This document shows, one piece after another, positions 8,438 to 16,395 of a stretch of DNA of 64,000 nt. The stretch comes from Cobetia amphilecti (GTDB lineage: Bacteria; Pseudomonadota; Gammaproteobacteria; Pseudomonadales; Halomonadaceae). Position 1 is the first letter of the stretch. The number at the start of each line of letters is the position of its first letter. The notes under the pieces were generated by a model. The model was not told where the DNA came from. It made no database searches and worked only from the letters and a program-made list of their open reading frames with translations. The position numbers were made by a program, and so were the translations under genes. The stretch lies in NCBI RefSeq assembly GCF_030010415.1, contig NZ_JASCSA010000008.1; one strand, 5' to 3'.

Positions 8438-9643
8438 ATGGCCAAGGTCAGGGTCAGTCGGACCGCACGTGTACCCGATCCCATGCGCGTCAGGCGCTAT
8501 CTGAAAGCCCCCGAAGTCGGCCCACGCGTGCTGTTTTTCAGTGGCGGTACCGCGCTGACCGGGGTCTCACGCACCTTGACCCGCTATACCCACCACAGCA
8601 TCCATCTGGTGACGCCGTTCGACTCCGGTGGCAGCTCGGCCAAACTGCGCGACGCCTTCTCGATGCCCGCCATCGGCGATCTGCGTTCACGCCTGATGGC
8701 GCTGGCCGATGACAGCGTCCTGGGCCATCCCGACATCTATCGCCTGTTTACCCACCGCCTGCCACGTGAAGCGCGCCCGGAGATGTTACATGCCACGCTG
8801 CGCGAGCTGGCGGCCGGACGTCATCCGTTGACCATGGCGGTCGCGGAACCGATGCGCACCCTGATCTGCCATCAGCTGGGCTTTCTCATCGACGCCATGC
8901 CGGAAGGCTTCGATCTGCGCGGCGCCAGCATCGGCAATCTGATCATTGCCGGTGGCTATCTGAACCATCACCAGCAGCTGGATCAGATCATCTTCCTGTT
9001 CTCCAAGCTGGTGCACGTGCGCGGCACGGTGCGCGCCGTGGTCAATGCCGATTGTCATCTGGCGGTGACGCTGGAAGATGGCCGCGAGATCATCGGTCAG
9101 CATCGCATCACCGGCAAGGAAGTCGCGCCCCTCGAATCGCCCATCGCGCGCATGCGTCTGGCCGCGGCAGAGGGCGACCACCATGTGCCCGTGGTGCCGG
9201 AGCTGCACGCCAACAATCGCCAGTTGATCGAGTCGGCCGAGCTGATCTGCTTCCCTCCCGGCAGCTTCTACTCCAGCGTGCTCGCCAATCTGCTGCCCAA
9301 GGGCGTCGGGCGCGCGGTGCTGGCCAACCCCTGCCCCAAGGTCTACATCCCCAACTGCTGCCCGGACCCGGAACAGACCGGCAAGCGCATGGATGAGCTG
9401 GTCAGCGTGTTGCTCGACACTCTGTGTGCCGACCTCACCGGCCGCATGGAAGACTGCCCCACCGAGAACCTGCTAAACATCGTGCTCCTCGACAGCCAGC
9501 GCGGTGACTACCCGGGCGGCCCCTGCATCGAGGCGCTCGAGCGCATGGGCATCACCGTGATCGACACCCGCCTGATCAGCGAGCAGAGCGCGCCCTACTA
9601 CGACAACGAGCTGCTGGTCACCGCGCTGCTGTCGCTGGTGTGA
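8438..9643 (+). CDS. CofD/YvcK-like protein (resembles the GAK-system CofD-like family)
   Basis: 401 residues. The N-terminal segment VLFFSGGTALTGVSRTL followed by THHSIHLVTPFDSGGSSAKLR matches the nucleotide-sugar/phospholactate-binding start of CofD/YvcK proteins. FPPGSFYSS and the GDYPGGPCIEAL region are further family-like segments. True CofD transfers phospholactate in F420 synthesis, but YvcK-type homologues act in cell-wall and carbon control and bind UDP-GlcNAc. The length and Cys-containing C-terminal part fit best the CofD-like proteins annotated in the GAK system (with an ATP-grasp enzyme). No ATP-grasp or other GAK partner lies nearby, and neither do F420 genes. It is monocistronic, with aaggaag before the start and a strong terminator after it. 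Confidence 0.75.
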   Translation: MAKVRVSRTARVPDPMRVRRYLKAPEVGPRVLFFSGGTALTGVSRTLTRYTHHSIHLVTPFDSGGSSAKLRDAFSMPAIGDLRSRLMALADDSVLGHPDIYRLFTHRLPREARPEMLHATLRELAAGRHPLTMAVAEPMRTLICHQLGFLIDAMPEGFDLRGASIGNLIIAGGYLNHHQQLDQIIFLFSKLVHVRGTVRAVVNADCHLAVTLEDGREIIGQHRITGKEVAPLESPIARMRLAAAEGDHHVPVVPELHANNRQLIESAELICFPPGSFYSSVLANLLPKGVGRAVLANPCPKVYIPNCCPDPEQTGKRMDELVSVLLDTLCADLTGRMEDCPTENLLNIVLLDSQRGDYPGGPCIEALERMGITVIDTRLISEQSAPYYDNELLVTALLSLV

Positions 9644-9690
9644 CACCAGCCGCTCGGCCTGAAGTTGCTCGGCATGAGTTGCTCTGCAGA

Positions 9691-9735
9691 AAAAGAACGC
9701 CCCCGCCTGCCAACAGCAGACGGGGGCGTTCTTTT
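9691..9735. terminator. Strong bidirectional rho-independent terminator
   Basis: The 15-bp arms aaaagaacgcccccg and cgggggcgttctttt are perfect, with a 15-base loop. T-runs flank the stem on both strands, and it sits between convergent genes. Confidence 0.9.
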
Positions 9736-9755
9736 ATCAGATACGACGTCGGGAC

Positions 9756-11033
9756 TTAGATCACGCCACGCACCGCGCCGAGGATCACCATCCCCAGCAC
9801 CAGCTTCCAGGGTGCCAGCGAGAAACGCGTCAGAGCGATGAAGGCGGCCAGCGCGATCACCAGGTCCGTGCGGCTCAGCACGCTGGTGGTCCATAGCGGG
9901 TCATAGAGCGCCATGCCCAGCACGCCCACCACGGTCGCATTGGCGCCGGCGAGCGCAGCGTGCGCCCCGGCGCGGGCGCGCAGACGCCCCCACAAAGGCG
10001 CCACACCGATCAGCAGCAGAATCCCCGGCAGGAAGATGCTCAATAGCGCAATGACGGCACCGAACAGTGCCGAACCTCCGCCCACCTGCGCCATGCCGGC
10101 CCCCAGCCAGGCGGCAAAGGTGAACAGCGGCCCCGGCATCGCCTGGGCGGTGCCATAGCCGGTGAGAAAGGTATCGGCCGCGATCTGGCCCGTCTCGACG
10201 GTGGAGGCCTCCAGCAGCGGCAGCACCACGTGCCCGCCCCCGAACACCAGCGCCCCGGCACGATAGAAGATATCGACCAGACTACCCGAGGCCACCAGGG
10301 GCAGGCCGATCAACAACACGAAGAACGCGACCAGGCAGTAGCGCGCCAGGCGCGTCGAGACCGGCAGTGACAGCCCCGCTGCCTGGGCTTGCTGGCGCAC
10401 GGATGCCGCCTTGTCATCACGACACAGCAGGCTGCCGAGCACTGCGCCCATCGCGATCACCCCGACCTGCGCCCAGGCGACTTGCGTCCAAGCGCTCTGT
10501 GCCAGCGCCAGGCCCAGCATGGCCAACAGCGCCAGACAGGTACGCCTCAAGTCCGGGCACAGCTTGCGCGCCATGCCCCAGATCGCCTGGGCGACGACGG
10601 CCACCGCCACCAGCTTCAAGCCGTGGATCACCCCGGAGGCCAGCGGCCCTTCGAGGCTGCCCGCCACCAGTGCCAATACCAGCAACGCCAGCGCAGACGG
10701 CAAGGTGAAGCCGATCCACGCCAGTATCCCGCCCATCACGCCACCGCCACGCACCATGCCCAGTGCGAAACCGACCTGGCTGCTGGCCGGGCCCGGCAGG
10801 AACTGACAGAGCGCGACCAGCTCGGCGTAGGCCTTGTCACTCAACCAGCCTCGCCTGCGTACCAGCTCATCGTGGAAGTATCCCAGGTGGGCAATCGGGC
10901 CGCCGAAGCTGGTCAGCCCCAGCGTGAGGAAGGTGCGCAGCACTTCACTGCGCCGCGCCTTGTCGCTCGCAAGCGCAGCATCAGACGTCGCAGGGTCGCG
11001 CTCACGCTTTGCAGTTTCATCCGGATGTGACAT
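9756..11033 (-). CDS. chrA: Chromate transporter ChrA (two-domain form)
   Basis: 425 residues with two homologous halves of the CHR family. The first half carries GLTSFGGPIAHLGYFHDELV and QFLPGPASSQVGFALG; the second carries FGGGHVVLPLLE and AQAMPGPLFTFAAWLGA. About ten membrane helices are expected. The protein exports chromate from the cytoplasm. The ATG at 11033 begins MSHPDET, a hydrophilic leader fitting family members; a longer in-frame start at 11096 has no support. Its neighbour is the arsenic operon on the same strand, making this a small oxyanion-resistance region. Confidence 0.92.
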   Translation of the reverse strand: MSHPDETAKRERDPATSDAALASDKARRSEVLRTFLTLGLTSFGGPIAHLGYFHDELVRRRGWLSDKAYAELVALCQFLPGPASSQVGFALGMVRGGGVMGGILAWIGFTLPSALALLVLALVAGSLEGPLASGVIHGLKLVAVAVVAQAIWGMARKLCPDLRRTCLALLAMLGLALAQSAWTQVAWAQVGVIAMGAVLGSLLCRDDKAASVRQQAQAAGLSLPVSTRLARYCLVAFFVLLIGLPLVASGSLVDIFYRAGALVFGGGHVVLPLLEASTVETGQIAADTFLTGYGTAQAMPGPLFTFAAWLGAGMAQVGGGSALFGAVIALLSIFLPGILLLIGVAPLWGRLRARAGAHAALAGANATVVGVLGMALYDPLWTTSVLSRTDLVIALAAFIALTRFSLAPWKLVLGMVILGAVRGVI

Positions 11034-11210
11034 GACGTTTCTCTTGGAGCGGAAAGGAAAGGATAACGACCAGAAATCCAGCGAGGGGCTTAGCAAAAGC
11101 TATACGAAAGAATTTTCACTTGCTGACGCTACGGTGACATCAGGTGAATGCGCAATGACCTGATCCTCTCACCCCTTGCATCACCCACCAGACTATCGCC
11201 GCCAGATGAC

Positions 11211-11243
11211 AGGAAGCCCGCCCCAGGTTGGGACGGGCTTCCT
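11211..11243. terminator. Hairpin between arsJ and chrA
   Basis: Arms aggaagcccg and cgggcttcct with a 13-base loop lie just past the arsJ stop. There is no T-run, so termination is uncertain. A gggcttcctgcat unit is repeated immediately downstream. Confidence 0.4.
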
Positions 11244-11295
11244 GCATGAGGGCTTCCTGCATAAGGGCTTGGGTGTCAGGTGTCCGGCGAAGGCT

Positions 11296-12615
11296 TCAGT
11301 TGGCCGACGTCTCCTGAGTGGAGGCATGCTGCGTGTCCGAGGGCAATGCGATGGCCATCACCGCGCTCGCCGCCACCAGTGCCGCCGACCACCACAGGCA
11401 GGCTTCCAGACCATAGGCCTGATAGAGCCAACCGGACAACAACGTGCCCAGCAGGCGCCCCATGGCGTTGGCCATGTAATAGAAGCCGACATCCATCGAC
11501 ACGCCTTCACTGCGCGCGAAGCGCACGATCAGGTAGCTGTGCCAGCTGGAATTGACGGCGAAGATGACGCCGAACACCAGCAGACCGATGATCAACCACT
11601 CAAGGGGTGCCAGCCCCAACAGGATGGCCGCACTGCTGTCGCCACCCTGCTGCGCGTCCAGCGACATGCTCGCCATCAGCGCGGGCAACAGCGCCAGCAC
11701 GCCGGCCAGCAGCACGGTCATCCAGCGCACGCCCGCATCACCGCTCAAGCGATGCGCGATCGGCCCGGTAATGTGCGGGGCCTGGGTCTGCACCCCGCCA
11801 TAACCGATCACCCACGCGGCCATCAGGATACCGACCGTCCAGAAGTTCCAGCCATGTACCTCGGCCAGATAGACCGGCAAGGCGACCACGAACCAGACAT
11901 CGCGTGCAGCGAACAGGCACATGCGCGCCGCTGACAGCACATTGACCGCCCGCGAGGTCGAGAACATCTCACGAAACGCCGGCTTGCGGCTGGCCTTGCT
12001 CTGCCCCAGCGATGCCGAGAGCTTGCGCAGTGACAGCACCAGCACCACGGCCAGCATGAGCCACATGGCCAATACCGTGCCCTGGAAGCCGATGAGACTG
12101 AGCGCCGCGCCACCGAGGAAGAAGCCCAGACCCTTGAGGGCATTCTTGGAGCCGGTCAGCAGCGCGACCCAGCGATACAGTGCGCTCTGCGATTCCGCCG
12201 CCTGCTGCCCCTTCGGCACCAGCACCTTGATGGCGCTCTTGGCGCTCATCTTGTTGAGGTCCTTGGCGATGCCCGACAGCGCCTGGGCGATCATCACCCA
12301 GACCACCGTCAGCATGGGCTCCGGCACCAACAGCATGCCAAGCGCCACCAGCTGCATCGCAAGCCCCGCATTCATGGTGCGATTGAGGCCGAGCCGCGCC
12401 CCCAGCCAGCCGCCGACCAGGTTGGTGACGACACCGAAGGCCTCGTAGAACAGGAACAGCAGCGCGATGTCCAGCGCCGAATAGCCCAGCGAATGAAAAT
12501 GCAGCACCACCAGCATGCGCAGTGCGCCATCCGTCAGCGTGAAGGCCCAGTAATTCCCCGTCACCAGCAGGTACTGGCGCACCTCATGGGGCAGCTCTCG
12601 CAGGCGGGCAAGCAT
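11296..12615 (-). CDS. arsJ: Organoarsenical efflux MFS transporter ArsJ
   Basis: 439 residues with about 12 membrane helices. The N-terminal segment VTGNYWAFTLTDGALRML and the following FYEAFGVVTNLVGGWLGARL are diagnostic of ArsJ. ArsJ exports 1-arseno-3-phosphoglycerate, the unstable product made by the partner GAPDH from arsenate and glyceraldehyde-3-phosphate, giving arsenate resistance. The ATG at 12615 is preceded by ggag and starts one base after the reconstructed GAPDH stop, so the two were translationally coupled. It is the last gene of the arsR-GAPDH-arsJ operon. Confidence 0.95.
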   Translation of the reverse strand: MLARLRELPHEVRQYLLVTGNYWAFTLTDGALRMLVVLHFHSLGYSALDIALLFLFYEAFGVVTNLVGGWLGARLGLNRTMNAGLAMQLVALGMLLVPEPMLTVVWVMIAQALSGIAKDLNKMSAKSAIKVLVPKGQQAAESQSALYRWVALLTGSKNALKGLGFFLGGAALSLIGFQGTVLAMWLMLAVVLVLSLRKLSASLGQSKASRKPAFREMFSTSRAVNVLSAARMCLFAARDVWFVVALPVYLAEVHGWNFWTVGILMAAWVIGYGGVQTQAPHITGPIAHRLSGDAGVRWMTVLLAGVLALLPALMASMSLDAQQGGDSSAAILLGLAPLEWLIIGLLVFGVIFAVNSSWHSYLIVRFARSEGVSMDVGFYYMANAMGRLLGTLLSGWLYQAYGLEACLWWSAALVAASAVMAIALPSDTQHASTQETSAN

Positions 12616-12616
12616 T

Positions 12617-13719
12617 TCAGCGCTCCCGTGTGCTGGCGTCGACCAGATCACCCAGGTCCACTTTCAGCGCCAGCTCTGCGGTGCGGTTTGCATAGCCCCA
12701 CTCGTTGTCATACCAGGCGTACAGCTTGAGCTGGGTACCCGCGACATGGTCGAGGGCGCATCGATGATGCTGGAGCGGGAATCGGTACGGAAATCGATCG
12801 ATACCAGCGGACGTGTCTCGTAGCCCAGCACGCCGGCCAATTCACCTTCTGCCGCGCTCTGCAGCGCCTGATTGACCTCTTCCACCGTCACTTCGCGGTT
12901 GAGCTCGAACACCATGTCGGTCAGGGAGGCATTCGCCAGCGGCACGCGAATGGCGTGGCCGTTCAAGCGGCCTTCCAGCTCCGGGAAGATGGCGCTGATC
13001 GCCTTGGCGGAACCGGTGGTCGTCGGAATCAAACTCATGCCGCAGGCCCGCGCGCGGCGCAGGTCCTTGTGCGGCGCATCCAGAATCGTCTGGGTATTGG
13101 TGATGTCGTGCACGGTGGTCATGGAGCCATGACGAATGCCGAACTGCTCCTGAATCACCTTGATCACCGGTGCTAGGCAGTTGGTGGTGCAGCTGGCCGC
13201 CGTCACGATGCGATGCTCATCGGCGTTGTAGAGGTGATCATTGACGCCCATGACGATGTTGAGCACGCCCTCTTCCTTGACCGGCGCGGAGACCACGACC
13301 CGCGAGACGCCCTGCTCGAGATAGGCGTTCAGCACCTCGGTGCTCTTCTTCTTGCCGGAGGCCTCGATCACCACATCGCAGCCCGACCAGTCGGTATCAC
13401 CGATCTCACGCTGGCTTGAGAATGCCGTGCGCTGACCATCGAGGGTGATGGAGTCCGCGTCACTGGTGATACCGGTGCCCGGCGACCACTGGCCATGCAC
13501 GGAATCGAATTCCAGCAGATGGGCGAAGGTCGCGGCATCGCCACCCGGGTCATTGATACACACCACGTCCAGCACGATATCCTCGCGCAGCTTCCACAGC
13601 GCGCGCAGGGCGAGACGACCGATGCGCCCGAAGCCGTTGATACCGACGCGCAGGGCCGGCATGCCCTCCGGCACGCTGATGGACGAGGAATAGGACGGAG
13701 CGCTATGAGCAGGACACAT
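12617..13719 (-). pseudogene. gap: ArsJ-associated glyceraldehyde-3-phosphate dehydrogenase, frameshifted near the C-terminus
   Basis: NAD-dependent GAPDH with the Rossmann start VGINGFGRIGRLALRALW, catalytic Cys motif ASCTTNCLAP and the substrate-domain HGSMTTVHDITNTQ. Beside arsJ it should make 1-arseno-3-phosphoglycerate for export. After SIIDAPSTM the frame breaks. Restoring one base near 12745-12748 recovers the conserved C-terminus MVAGTQ followed by WYDNEWGYANRTAEL, ending in a TGA at 12617, one base before the arsJ ATG. As written, the frame runs on to 12664 with a nonsense tail and loses the NAD-contacting Asn/Tyr of NEWGY. Either the gene is broken or the assembly has a one-base error. 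ATG 13719 has aagga at good spacing; MPALRVG at 13662 is an alternative start. Confidence 0.85.
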
Positions 13720-13776
13720 GGGCATTTCCTTGAGAGTGTTCGAAAAGATTCGGCTAACGTTCTACGCCCTGTGCGT

Positions 13777-14139
13777 TCAGCAGCAGCGCACAGGGCGGTT
13801 GGGCATCGTCTCTAGCCACGCCACCCAGCGCGACACCTCGCGGGCGTTGGCCTGACAGAGGGTCGTGAGTATCTGATGGCACCAGGCCGGCAGGTCAGGT
13901 GCCAGGCGGTAGTGCACCCACTGGCCACGCCGCTGACTGGTCAGCAAGCCAGCATCTCTCAGCTGGGCGAGATGCCGCGAGACCTTGGGTTGGGAGATGG
14001 GCATGGCGCGCTTCTCCAGCAGCCAGATAAGCTCACAGACACACAATTCTTCCATCTGGGCTAATAGCTGCACGACGGTCAGGCGAGTGTCCTCGGCAAG
14101 GCACTTGAAGACCTGCAACGGTGTCAGGCAGGCCGCCAT
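13777..14139 (-). CDS. arsR: ArsR-family arsenic-responsive repressor
   Basis: 120 residues. A winged helix (QPKVSRHLAQLRDAGLL as recognition helix) follows the As(III)-binding motif ELCVCEL, with Cys33 and Cys35. The C-terminus also ends in a Cys pair. It represses the ars operon until arsenite binds. ATG 14139 is preceded by ggag at eight bases; the in-frame start at 14181 gives an over-long leader. It is the first gene of arsR-GAPDH-arsJ. An AT-rich block about 170-200 bases upstream (14306-14344) is a likely operator/promoter. Confidence 0.93.
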   Translation of the reverse strand: MAACLTPLQVFKCLAEDTRLTVVQLLAQMEELCVCELIWLLEKRAMPISQPKVSRHLAQLRDAGLLTSQRRGQWVHYRLAPDLPAWCHQILTTLCQANAREVSRWVAWLETMPNRPVRCC

Positions 14140-14642
14140 GTCTCCCACTCCATCAATAACGCCATTGGTTGACGGTTTCATGGCGATGTCCTCGCGTATG
14201 CCTGAGCCACCTTGCTCCCCTCCCGATTCCCTCTCCCGCCCCCCCTCTCACCGGCACCTGACGCATGGCAAGGCAGGTTGTCTGCCAGCCGGCTGAAGCG
14301 CGTAGACATATGAAATACCATATATGTGTTTTTCCATATATCAAGTGACACATGCATGACAGTTGGATGACAGCCGGCGCCTGAATCGATGGCAGCGATG
14401 GAGATCGAGTGGAGGGGGAATGGAGGACAAATGAAGCGCGATCAGAGTGTCGCTTGGCTCGGTGTACCAGCGGGTAGGCGGTCACACCATCGCCACTGTT
14501 GCGCAAACGGCACGCATATGTTGCCTGGCCTCAAAAGCGAATGCGCTTGCGAACAAAAGTCGAGCAGCGTTAGTGTGTGCCCATCAAGCACACCAAGTGC
14601 CCTTTTGAATCACGCATCCCTCGTGATGCACAGGAGAGACAA
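14140..14642. other. 503-bp divergent region between arsR and trxA
   Basis: No gene is supported here; the frames present are shadows. It holds an AT-rich operator-like block at 14306-14344 and otherwise GC-rich leader DNA for both divergent genes. Confidence 0.6.
14306..14344. promoter_or_regulatory. AT-rich block, probable ars operator/promoter
   Basis: This 39-bp stretch is markedly AT-rich against its surroundings. It contains acatatg, catatatg and two direct copies of ccatatat 16 bp apart (14318 and 14334). ArsR-family sites are commonly short AT-rich dyads of this kind. Assignment rests on position and composition only. Confidence 0.45.
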
Positions 14643-14966
14643 ATGGCGGATTTCGCACAAGTCGTCGATAGCAACTACACCCAGGAAGTCATCGAAAGCG
14701 AGCAGCCGGTACTGGTCAAGTTCTGGGCACCGTGGTGCGGCCCGTGCAAGATGCTCGACCCGATCGTCGAATCCATCGCCGAAGAACAGGGTGATGCTCT
14801 CAAGGTCGTTGCCATCAATGTCGATGATGCACCGGACCTCGCCGCCCAGAATGGCGTCCGTGGCCTGCCGACCATCGCGCTGTTCAAGTCCGGCGAGAAG
14901 CTCGAAGCCCTGACCGGCGTCCAGCCGAAGGAAAACTTCGACGCCATGATCTCGCGTCACGCCTGA
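14643..14966 (+). CDS. trxA: Thioredoxin
   Basis: 107 residues, the standard thioredoxin length. The active site WCGPC is at 31-35 and the cis-Pro at residue 76 (GLPT). It is a cytoplasmic dithiol reductant for ribonucleotide reductase, peroxiredoxins and other partners. ATG 14643 follows aggagagacaa; the longer in-frame start at 14577 is unsupported. It is monocistronic, divergent from arsR, and has its own terminator at 15007-15034. Confidence 0.96.
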   Translation: MADFAQVVDSNYTQEVIESEQPVLVKFWAPWCGPCKMLDPIVESIAEEQGDALKVVAINVDDAPDLAAQNGVRGLPTIALFKSGEKLEALTGVQPKENFDAMISRHA

Positions 14967-15006
14967 TCGAATCGGCCGCTGGCCGCAAGGCCCTGACGCT
15001 GCAATG

Positions 15007-15034
15007 AAAACGCCCTCCATGAGGGCGTTTTTTT
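15007..15034 (+). terminator. Rho-independent terminator of trxA
   Basis: Stem aaaacgccctc/gagggcgtttt with a 3-base loop, followed by a run of seven T (15028-15034). Confidence 0.92.
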
Positions 15035-15166
15035 GGTCTGCACGGTGCTTTAGGTTACTCTATACCCATGATTTTTCAGGCAATTATCCTCATAGAGAAA
15101 TTCCTGCCTTCAAGATATCGCTGACCGCGACAGTAACACCAGCATTACCACGACAAGGAAACATTG

Positions 15167-16285
15167 ATGCCTGACCCCGTCCGTTCGACCCGACATCTGG
15201 GCATGGTCGCCCTGCTTACCGGCCTGCTGACGGGCTGCGCCAACGGCCATACGACCCTGCCGGCCACCACCTCAGCGCTCAAGGCCGGGCCTGCCTACGG
15301 TGAAATGCGCTCTGTCGCCGTCATGCAGATTCGCCCCGGCAATGTGGCGGTGACGCCCAATGGACAGGTCTTCGCCACCATCCACCCGATGGATGGGGAT
15401 CACGACGTGCAACTGGCCGAGATCACCGGCCAGAACAGCTACCGCGCCTGGCCCTCCCCTGCCTTGCAGACGCATGCCGGCCGCTACAGCGACGCCACCA
15501 TCGATTCCCCGCTGGGCATCTACCAGGATGGCCAGGGCGGTCTGTGGATCACCGACATGGGGCTGCATCTGGGCAAGACCCGCCTGTGGGGCTTCGATAT
15601 TGCCTCGGGCAAGCTGATCACCAAGCTGACTTTGCCTGCGAACATCGCCCCCGAGGGCAGCTTCGTGCAGGACCTGGCGGTGGACCGCAGCCGTGGCGTG
15701 GCCTATCTGGCAGACATCGCCAATCCGGGCTTGATCACCGTCGACCTGGAGAGCGGCGAAGCCACCCGCTTCAGCGAGCACCCGGCGCTTGAGGCAGAAC
15801 CCGGTGCCAAGCTCAAGATCGATGGCAAGGACGTCCAGTTCAATGGCAAGCCTGCCAAGGTCGGCGTCGACCCGATCACCCTGTCCGACGATGGCGAGAC
15901 GGTCTTCTTCGGCGCCATGACCGGCCACAGCTGGTACAGCTTACCGGCCAAGCTGCTGCGCGAAGGCGCCGATCACGCCACCATCGCCGCTGCCATCACG
16001 CGCGTCGGCGACAAGCCCGTTTCCGACGGCGCAGATACCGCTGGGGGCATCCACTACTTCACCAACCTCAATCAGCATGGGCTGGATGTGTTGGGTGCCG
16101 ATGGCAAACTGACGCCGCTGGTGCGCGATGAACGTCTCGACTGGCCGGATGGCGTGCGCATGGCGGCCGACGGCTGGCTCTATGTCACCGTCAATCAGCT
16201 CGACAGCACGCCGCCCTTCAATGACGGCAAGGATAGCGGCCAGGCGCCGTACCGTATCTTCAAGGTCTGGCCCGTCGACAACTGA
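15167..16285 (+). CDS. Lipoprotein of the yellow/major royal jelly (MRJP) beta-propeller family
   Basis: 372 residues. A lipoprotein signal peptide ends in LLTGC (Cys24), so the protein should be lipid-anchored in the envelope. The body (SPLGIYQDGQGGLWITDMG, SFVQDLAVDRSRGVAYLADI, GAMTGHSWYSLP) matches bacterial yellow/MRJP propellers, which resemble SMP-30/gluconolactonase repeats. No enzymatic role is established for bacterial members; some act on lactones. ATG 15167 follows aaggaa; a TTG sits immediately before it. It is monocistronic, with a terminator at both ends. Confidence 0.82.
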   Translation: MPDPVRSTRHLGMVALLTGLLTGCANGHTTLPATTSALKAGPAYGEMRSVAVMQIRPGNVAVTPNGQVFATIHPMDGDHDVQLAEITGQNSYRAWPSPALQTHAGRYSDATIDSPLGIYQDGQGGLWITDMGLHLGKTRLWGFDIASGKLITKLTLPANIAPEGSFVQDLAVDRSRGVAYLADIANPGLITVDLESGEATRFSEHPALEAEPGAKLKIDGKDVQFNGKPAKVGVDPITLSDDGETVFFGAMTGHSWYSLPAKLLREGADHATIAAAITRVGDKPVSDGADTAGGIHYFTNLNQHGLDVLGADGKLTPLVRDERLDWPDGVRMAADGWLYVTVNQLDSTPPFNDGKDSGQAPYRIFKVWPVDN

Positions 16286-16337
16286 GTCGATAATTGAATC
16301 GGCAATAGAGAGGTCGGTCGCGTCGACCCTCTGAATG

Positions 16338-16380
16338 ACAACGCCCGCATTCCTTGGTCAGGAATGCGGGCGTTGTCTTT
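16338..16380. terminator. Bidirectional terminator
   Basis: Perfect 16-bp arms acaacgcccgcattcc/ggaatgcgggcgttgt with a 7-base loop and a short T-rich end, between the convergent MRJP-like and NERD genes. Confidence 0.85.
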
Positions 16381-16395
16381 CTGCAAGGCACCACA

